The notes below the pieces were generated by a model. The model had not been told where the DNA came from, ran no database searches, and saw only the letters and a program-made list of their open reading frames with translations. The translations under genes and the position numbers were made by a program. From assembly GCA_030680655.1 (NCBI GenBank), contig JAUXUZ010000012.1, forward strand, positions 1-5,879: 5,879 bases of DNA, in the 5' to 3' direction. Of the stretch, positions 1 to 4,722 are shown piece after piece. Source of the stretch: Phycisphaerales bacterium (lineage in GTDB: Bacteria; Planctomycetota; Phycisphaerae; Phycisphaerales; UBA1924). Position 1 is the stretch's first letter, and every line of letters starts with the position of its first letter.

Positions 1-1300
1 CGGGCCGGTTCTTGTAGTCGTCCTCGGTGTAGAGACGGATGGCGACGCCCGCGGCGACGCGTCCGCAGCGGCCCGAACGCTGGTTGGCGCTGGCCTGGCT
101 GATGGCCTCGATCGGCAGTCGCTGGACCTTGGTTCGGTGGCTGTAGCGGCTGATGCGTGCCAGGCCGGTGTCGATGACGTAGCGGATGCCGGGGACGGTG
201 AGGGAGGTCTCGGCGACGTTGGTGGCCAGGACGATGCGCGTGGGGCCGTTCTTGGTAGGCGAGAAGACGCGTTGCTGGTCCTGCGGGCTGAGGCGCGCGT
301 AGAGGGGGAGGACCTCGAAGCCGTTCTGGTAGGCTTTGCGGAGCAACTCGGAGGCGAGGCGGATCTCGCGCTCGCCCGGGAAGAAGGCGAGGATGTCGCC
401 GCTTGGGAGCGCGCCGGAGGTGAGCTCGTCGACGGCCTGGAGCAGGGCCTCCTCTTCGTTCATCTCGAAGTCGTCGTCGTCGAGGTCGGCGACGCGGTGG
501 TAGCGGACCTCGACGGGGTAGGTGCGCCCGGTGACCTCGATGATCGGCGCGGCGGCTCCGCTCGGCGTGGCGAAGTGGTCGCTGAAGCGCTTGGGGTCGA
601 TCGTCGCGCTGGTGATGATGACCTTGAGGTCCGGGCGGCGGGGCAGCAGCTGCTTGAGGTAGCCGAGCAGGAAGTCGATGTTGAGCGAGCGCTCGTGGGC
701 CTCGTCGATGATAATGGTGTCGTAGGCGAGCAGGTCGCGGTCGTGGCTCGCCTCGGCCAGGAGGACGCCGTCGGTCATGAGCTTGACGAGCGTTGCGTCG
801 CTGGTCTGGTCGCCGAAGCGGACCTTGAAGCCCACCGGGCCGCGGGGGGTGATGTCGAAGCCGAGCTCTTCGGCGATGCGCTGCGCGACGGCGCGTGCGG
901 CGATGCGCCGCGGCTGGGTGTGCCCGATCACACCGGCCCGCCCACGCCCAAGCGCGAGGCAGATCTGCGGGAGCTGGGTGGTCTTGCCGCTGCCGGTCTC
1001 GCCGCAGACGACGGTGACCTGGTGCCTGGCGATGGCGGCAGCGATCTCGTCGCGCCGCTGGGTGATGGGGAGGTCGTTGTCGAAGGCGGGGACGGGCGCG
1101 GACTTGTTGCGTGCCTGCACGCGGAGGGCCGAGGATTCGATCTGGGCGGCGAGCTGCTCAACGCGTGCGGCGATGCCGGCTGCGCCCGCACCTTCGCGCT
1201 GGAGCGTGCCGAGGCGCGAGCGGAACCCGCGCCGGTCGGCGAGCATGGCGTCGTCGATCCGCCTGAGGAGCTGATCGGGCGTGGGGAGTGGGCCGGGCAC
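1..1300 (-). CDS. hrpA: ATP-dependent RNA helicase HrpA (DEAH-box), N-terminal part, 3' end beyond window
   Basis: DEAH-box RNA helicase, cytoplasmic; in E. coli HrpA is linked to mRNA processing and to rescue of stalled or collided ribosomes. About 433 codons are in the window, against roughly 1300 in E. coli HrpA, so the rest lies beyond the left edge. Counting from the chosen start, the motifs are: Walker A GETGSGKTT (residues 100-108), motif Ia with HTQPRRIAAR (about 127-136), DEAH (199-202), SAT (231-233), the VLATNVAETSLTVPG block, and motif VI QRSGRCGR (407-414). The TQPRRIAAR and ASANQRSGRCGR segments match HrpA more closely than HrpB. The only in-frame start after the upstream stop (1312-1310) is GTG at 1300-1298. 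The ATG at 1246-1244 lies inside the segment LLRRIDDAMLADR, which aligns with the conserved HrpA N-terminus, so it is probably too late. The start lies 9 bp after the mscS stop with no visible Shine-Dalgarno. Family call is certain; the exact start is less so. Confidence 0.95.
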   Translation of the reverse strand, partial: MPGPLPTPDQLLRRIDDAMLADRRGFRSRLGTLQREGAGAAGIAARVEQLAAQIESSALRVQARNKSAPVPAFDNDLPITQRRDEIAAAIARHQVTVVCGETGSGKTTQLPQICLALGRGRAGVIGHTQPRRIAARAVAQRIAEELGFDITPRGPVGFKVRFGDQTSDATLVKLMTDGVLLAEASHDRDLLAYDTIIIDEAHERSLNIDFLLGYLKQLLPRRPDLKVIITSATIDPKRFSDHFATPSGAAAPIIEVTGRTYPVEVRYHRVADLDDDDFEMNEEEALLQAVDELTSGALPSGDILAFFPGEREIRLASELLRKAYQNGFEVLPLYARLSPQDQQRVFSPTKNGPTRIVLATNVAETSLTVPGIRYVIDTGLARISRYSHRTKVQRLPIEAISQASANQRSGRCGRVAAGVAIRLYTEDDYKNRP

Positions 1301-1309
1301 GGGCTGAGG

Positions 1310-2503
1310 CTAGGGCCGGTGGTCGACGATCTTCCCCATGTACTGAGGCTCGATCCGCTGGTACTCGACCGCCGTCGGGTAGGCGAAGTCGATCTTCCGC
1401 TTGGCAAACTCGGCGATGATCGCGAAGTTGATCGCCTGCTGGATGTTCATGTACTGGCCGAACTCGGCGCTGAGTACGAAGTAAACAACCTCAAAGTCGA
1501 GCGAGTAGGCGCCGAACGCCTTGAGGTGGCAGCGGTCCAGGCGTGTCAGCTGTTGGTCAGCGATGGCCTGCTTGATGATGTCGTTGATATCGCGGAGCTT
1601 TTCCTGGGGCGTCTCGTACGTCACGGAGATCGTAAAGACGATCCGGCGCTCCTGCATCCGCTTGAAGTTGTGCAGACGGCCGTTGAGCAGGTCGCTGTTT
1701 GAGAAGACCAGCTGCTCACCCGAGAGGGCACGCACGCGGGTGGTCTTGATGCCGATGCGTTCGACGGTGCCCTTCTCGTTGCCGACGACGATAAAGTCGC
1801 CGACGACGAAGGGCTTATCCAGGAGGATCGAGAGAGAGCCGAAGAGGTCGCCCAGCAGGTTCTGCAGCGCGAGCGCGACGGCGATGCCGCCGATGCCAAG
1901 GCCCGCCAGCAGGGGCTTGATCTCGACGCCGAGGTTGTCGAGCGCCAGCAGGACGACGATGGAGCCGATCACCAGCATCGCGATGACGCGGAGCACGCCG
2001 AGGCTGCTGGTGAGGGTCGGGTCGGGGGCGCCGTCGGGGAGTTTGTTGCGGGCCAGCAGCGCGCCGAGGCCGAAGTCGATCAGCAGTCGGCTCGACATGA
2101 TGAGCTGGACGGCAACGCCGAACATGGCCACGAGGTAGATCGCGCGTTCGGCCTGATCGGTGAGCACCATGCCCCGTGAGGCGAAGTAGACCAGTGCCGG
2201 CGCGATGAGCCAGATACGTATGTCGTCGACGATGGTGACCAGCAGATCGTCGAGCTGGGTGGTGGTACGGCTGGCCCATTTCTTGAGCCGTGCAGCGATG
2301 ACGGTGCGCACCACCCACGCCAGCAGGTAGGAGGTGATCAGGATCGCGGCAAACCTGATCCACGCCGTGATGGTGTTGCCCAACACCACCTGGTCGAGCG
2401 TGCCGGTAACTGCGGCGGCGGCCTGGTCGGCGAGGGTCGAAGCGTTGTCGGAGCCGCCGGCCGTCGCCGGGGCGGTGGTTTGGGAGAGGAGTGCTGAGAT
2501 CAT
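1310..2503 (-). CDS. MscS-family small-conductance mechanosensitive ion channel
   Basis: Inner-membrane tension-gated channel of the MscS family, which releases solutes on hypo-osmotic shock. The protein has 397 residues, longer than E. coli MscS (286) because of extra N-terminal helices. After a short Ala/Thr-rich N-terminus there are hydrophobic segments at about 45-66, 97-113, 121-150 and 168-189. The pore-lining, Gly/Ala-rich helix follows (about 191-215, with GLGIGGIAVALALQN), then the signature LLGDLFGSLSILLDKPF (216-232) and the beta-domain motif VGDFIVVG with GTVERIGIKTTRVR (about 234-258). A cytoplasmic alpha/beta domain runs to about 380. It lies between the GNAT gene (48 bp upstream) and hrpA (9 bp downstream) on the same strand, so cotranscription is plausible. 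The ATG has no clear ribosome-binding site; TAGTGT lies 7 nt before it (2516-2511). No signal peptide is evident. The specific subfamily (MscS-like, MscM-like or YnaI-like) cannot be fixed by eye. Confidence 0.95.
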   Translation of the reverse strand: MISALLSQTTAPATAGGSDNASTLADQAAAAVTGTLDQVVLGNTITAWIRFAAILITSYLLAWVVRTVIAARLKKWASRTTTQLDDLLVTIVDDIRIWLIAPALVYFASRGMVLTDQAERAIYLVAMFGVAVQLIMSSRLLIDFGLGALLARNKLPDGAPDPTLTSSLGVLRVIAMLVIGSIVVLLALDNLGVEIKPLLAGLGIGGIAVALALQNLLGDLFGSLSILLDKPFVVGDFIVVGNEKGTVERIGIKTTRVRALSGEQLVFSNSDLLNGRLHNFKRMQERRIVFTISVTYETPQEKLRDINDIIKQAIADQQLTRLDRCHLKAFGAYSLDFEVVYFVLSAEFGQYMNIQQAINFAIIAEFAKRKIDFAYPTAVEYQRIEPQYMGKIVDHRP

Positions 2504-2551
2504 GTTGCCAACACTAGACGCCGAAGGTGCTCCGTTGCCCGCGATACCAAA

Positions 2552-3040
2552 CTATTTTGAGGCCGCGACGGCGGTGAGTGATTCGTTGGCGAGACGGAAG
2601 ATCGTCCACTCGGTGAGCCCCTTGGCCCCCAGCGATTTGTAGAAGTCGATGGCGCTGGTGTTCCAGTTGAGCACGGACCAGTCCATGCGCGTACACCCGC
2701 GCGCGGTTGAGATGCGGGCGACTTCGAGGAAGAGCGCCTTGCCGAGCCCCTTGCCGCGCGCTGTCGGGCGCACGAAGAGGTCCTCCAGGTAGACGCCCTG
2801 CTGACCGACCCAGGTGGAGAAGTTCATGAAGTAGAGGGCCAGCCCCTCCGCCCGCCCGTCGATCTCGCCGATGAGCGCCTCGGCCGCGGGCGGGCCGCTG
2901 GCGGGGAAGAGGGCGCGGAGCATGGACAAGTCGGTCGCGACGACCTGGTCGGCGGCCTGCTCGTACTCGGCGAGTTCTTTGACCAGGGCGACGATGGTCG
3001 GGACGTCGGCGGGCGTGGCTGGGCGGACGGTGAGGGGCAT
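2552..3040 (-). CDS. GNAT N-acetyltransferase, spermidine/spermine (diamine) acetyltransferase-like
   Basis: Acetyl-CoA-dependent N-acetyltransferase of the GNAT fold, 162 residues, cytoplasmic, complete. The N-terminal beta1-alpha1 reads VRPATPADVPTIVALVKELA (5-24) followed by EYE. Motif A is YLEDLFVRPTARGKGLGKAL (84-103), with the CoA-pyrophosphate loop R95-G-K-G98-L-G100. Motif B contains WNTSAIDFYKSLGA (126-139), in which Tyr134 matches the general-acid tyrosine of spermidine/spermine N1-acetyltransferase (SSAT). The LEDLFV, WN..(A/S)I.FY and later EW.IFRL blocks are the SSAT/thialysine acetyltransferase pattern, so polyamines or lysine-like amines are the likely substrates. That is inference from subfamily resemblance; many such bacterial proteins have untested substrates. 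The ATG at 3040 is supported by the position of the IRPATPAD-type N-terminus. It is transcribed divergently from the PLDc_N gene and lies 48 bp upstream of the MscS gene, possibly as the first gene of that unit. Confidence 0.9.
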   Translation of the reverse strand: MPLTVRPATPADVPTIVALVKELAEYEQAADQVVATDLSMLRALFPASGPPAAEALIGEIDGRAEGLALYFMNFSTWVGQQGVYLEDLFVRPTARGKGLGKALFLEVARISTARGCTRMDWSVLNWNTSAIDFYKSLGAKGLTEWTIFRLANESLTAVAASK

Positions 3041-3079
3041 GGCGGATCGTACCGCGGTTCGGACTCGCTACGATCGGGC
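3041..3079. promoter_or_regulatory. Symmetrical divergent promoter/operator, probably giving leaderless transcripts
   Basis: The whole 39-bp gap between two divergent ATG codons is near-symmetrical about position 3060. GATCGTA (3045-3051) and TACGATC (3069-3075) form a perfect 7-bp inverted repeat separated by 17 bp. Read toward each gene, each arm gives TACGAT, a 4-of-6 match to the TATAAT -10 consensus, followed by exactly 5 nt and the ATG (CCGCC toward the GNAT, CGGGC toward the PLDc_N gene). With a -10 box there, transcription should begin at or next to the start codon, so both mRNAs would be leaderless. There is no room for a Shine-Dalgarno and none is visible. No good -35 hexamer is present; the opposite arm occupies that position at 17-bp spacing. 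The repeat could equally be a regulator's binding site. Confidence 0.45.
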
Positions 3080-3250
3080 ATGCTTTACACCATTCTCGGT
3101 GCGGTGTGGTTGATCCTCTTCCTGATCGCGGCGTTCGAGATCCTTACGGGTGGCAAGCCATTGGGAGGGAAGGTGATCTGGCTGTTAGTCATCTTCTTCC
3201 TGCCGATTATCGGCGTGATCCTGTATTACCTGATCGGGCGTGGAAAGTAG
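3080..3250 (+). CDS. Small PLDc_N-domain membrane protein (56 aa)
   Basis: Small hydrophobic protein of 56 residues. It has two predicted membrane helices, residues 3-19 (containing ILGAVWLILFLIAAFE) and about 32-52, joined by the polar loop LTGGKPLGGK. The second helix carries W-LLVIFFLP-IIGVILYY followed by LIGRGK. This W...(F/L)LP..G...Y (L/I).GR layout is the pattern of the phospholipase D nuclease N-terminal domain (PLDc_N, Pfam PF13396). That domain precedes the catalytic repeats in cardiolipin synthases but is also common as a stand-alone microprotein of unknown function. No HKD catalytic motif is present, so no enzyme activity should be assigned. The ATG is chosen because it begins the first helix directly and sits 5 nt after the TACGAT box. 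The plus-strand frame with an ATG at 3106 overlaps this gene but encodes a charged protein of no recognisable family. It is followed after 49 bp by the aminotransferase gene on the same strand. Confidence 0.85.
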   Translation: MLYTILGAVWLILFLIAAFEILTGGKPLGGKVIWLLVIFFLPIIGVILYYLIGRGK

Positions 3251-3264
3251 CGGCGGACGGGTTG

Positions 3265-3300
3265 TTCAAGCGGTCAGCGTTTGCCGCTAAACTTGCGGCA
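3265..3300 (+). promoter_or_regulatory. Candidate promoter and 6-bp inverted repeat at the aminotransferase start
   Basis: TAAACT (3288-3293) resembles a -10 hexamer and ends 6 nt before the ATG at 3300. TTCAAG (3265-3270) lies 17 bp upstream of it as a weak -35 candidate (3 of 6). The -10-like box sits in the 7-nt loop of a perfect inverted repeat, TGCCGC (3282-3287) and GCGGCA (3295-3300), whose last base is the A of the start codon. This could be an operator over the promoter. If transcription starts further upstream it could instead be a hairpin occluding the start codon. No Shine-Dalgarno is visible. The signals are short, so this is tentative. Confidence 0.3.
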
Positions 3301-4709
3301 TGACCACAGCCCCCGTGCGACCGGCCGTCTCGCTCGACCTGACGCCCGCCATCCTCGGCGGGCCCAAGGCCGTCACGCTCGACCAGGCCGAAGCGAACCG
3401 CTGGCCGATCATCGACGCCGACGATGAAGCGTCGGTCATGCGTGTGCTGCGCAGCGGCGAGCTATCCAGCGGGCACCTGCCCAAGGCGATGGGGGGCTAC
3501 CCCTGCCCGCACCCGGAGATCCTCGCCCTCGAGTGCGAGTTCGCCGAGTGGATGGGTGGCGCGAAGGTCGGCCTGCCGGTGATGGATGTGGGTGACCTGG
3601 TGCCGCAGCTGGCGGGCAAGGGATTCAAACTTGCGCCCAACGTCCTGGCGTGCAACAACGGCACCGCGGCCATCCTGTGCGGGCTCTTCGCGCTGGGGAT
3701 CAAGCCCGGCGACGAGGTGATCGTGCCGAGCACCACGTGGTGGAGCAGCGTGCTGACGGTGCTGCACGTGGGGGGCGTGCCCGTCTTTGCCGAGACCGAC
3801 ACCAAGACGCTGGCCCTGGACGCGGCGGACGTGGCGCGGAAGATCACCGGCAAAACCAAGGCTGTGATCGTGACGCACCTGTTCGGCGTGCCCGCCGACA
3901 TGGATGCGCTGATGGACATCTGCACGGCGCGGGGCATCAAGGTGATGGAAGATGCCAGCCACGCGCACGGCGCGACGTACAACGGCAAGCCGATCGGCCT
4001 GATCGGTGACATCGCCGTCTTCAGCCTGCAGGCCAACAAGCTGCTGCCGAGCGCCGAGGGTGGGTTCCTCGTCGGCAAAGACCCCGAGATGATCCTGCAG
4101 GGGGCAGCGCTCGGGCAGTACGAACGGCTGGTGCCGCTGAAGGCGATCGATCACCCGATGGCGCGGTTCGCTGCGACGGGGTTCGGGTACAAGTTCCGCA
4201 TGTCGCCCCTGAGCGCGGCGGTGGCACGGAGCCAGATGAAAAAGACGGCTGCTCGGACCGCGCAGCGCACCGCCAACTGCCGCCGGCTGAGCGCGCGACT
4301 GGAGAAGCTCGGCTTCGACACGTTCATGTCGGAATCGGGCAGCGGCACGCAGCGCGTCTACTTTGAGTTCCTGGTGCGCTACGACGCCGCGAAGTTCAAG
4401 ACGCCGATCAAGGCGGTGGCCAAAGCGCTGCAGGCGGAGGGGTGCGACGTGACGGCCCCGCGCTACCCGCTGCTGCACCAGCAGCCGGTCTTCACCGAGG
4501 GTGCGTGGCTTGACCTTGCACGCCTGCATCACGACCCGATGGCGAGCGCACGCGTGTACGACCCCGCCGATCTGCCGAAGACGACGGCGGGCAACGGCAC
4601 GCTGCTGAAGCTGCCCAGCTTCCCGAGCGCGAGCGACGAGCTGCTCGATCAGTACGCCGCGGCGTTTGAGAAGGTGATGGGGAACCTGGAGCGGCTGCCG
4701 CAGGCTTGA
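3300..4709 (+). CDS. DegT/DnrJ/EryC1/StrS-family PLP-dependent aminotransferase
   Basis: Fold-type I PLP aminotransferase of the sugar/cyclitol aminotransferase family, 469 residues, complete; typical members have about 370-430. The opening AILGGPKA (17-24), followed by WPIID and VLRSGELSSG (49-58), resembles the branch that includes scyllo-inosose and AHBA-type enzymes. Cofactor residues are visible: NNGTAA (119-124) for the phosphate, the EDASHAHGA block (217-225) with Asp218 for the pyridine nitrogen, and FSLQANKLLPSAEGG (241-255) with Lys247 as the Schiff-base lysine. Expected activity is amino transfer from glutamate or glutamine to a keto-sugar or keto-cyclitol; the substrate cannot be told. 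Between WMGG (84-87) and VLACNNGTAA (115-124) there are about 25 residues more than the usual short linker. No sugar-nucleotide genes are nearby, so it looks like an orphan. The start is supported by the conserved N-terminus; the gene ends 13 bp from the convergent mutY stop. Confidence 0.93.
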   Translation: MTTAPVRPAVSLDLTPAILGGPKAVTLDQAEANRWPIIDADDEASVMRVLRSGELSSGHLPKAMGGYPCPHPEILALECEFAEWMGGAKVGLPVMDVGDLVPQLAGKGFKLAPNVLACNNGTAAILCGLFALGIKPGDEVIVPSTTWWSSVLTVLHVGGVPVFAETDTKTLALDAADVARKITGKTKAVIVTHLFGVPADMDALMDICTARGIKVMEDASHAHGATYNGKPIGLIGDIAVFSLQANKLLPSAEGGFLVGKDPEMILQGAALGQYERLVPLKAIDHPMARFAATGFGYKFRMSPLSAAVARSQMKKTAARTAQRTANCRRLSARLEKLGFDTFMSESGSGTQRVYFEFLVRYDAAKFKTPIKAVAKALQAEGCDVTAPRYPLLHQQPVFTEGAWLDLARLHHDPMASARVYDPADLPKTTAGNGTLLKLPSFPSASDELLDQYAAAFEKVMGNLERLPQA

Positions 4710-4722
4710 GGAGAGAACGCGA

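Noticed and set aside
1244..1246. ATG as the hrpA start
   Set aside because: The residues upstream (LLRRIDDAM) align with the conserved HrpA N-terminus before LRDRL, favouring the GTG at 1300-1298.
137..1702. 521-codon open frame on the plus strand, antisense to hrpA and mscS
   Set aside because: It is the mirror of two strongly supported minus-strand genes in GC-rich DNA. The translation is a low-complexity Val/Gly/Asp/Glu/Ala-rich string with no recognisable domain.
2504..2551. Intergenic terminator or small RNA between the GNAT and MscS genes
   Set aside because: The 48 bp contain a direct GTTGCC repeat but no convincing hairpin or T-run.
3106..3303. 65-codon plus-strand frame beginning at 3106
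   Set aside because: It overlaps the PLDc_N gene in another frame, encodes a charged sequence of no family and runs into the aminotransferase start.
4710..4722. Bidirectional terminator between the convergent aminotransferase and mutY genes
   Set aside because: Only 13 bp separate the stops. I see no stem-loop or T-tract, so any terminator would have to lie inside coding sequence.
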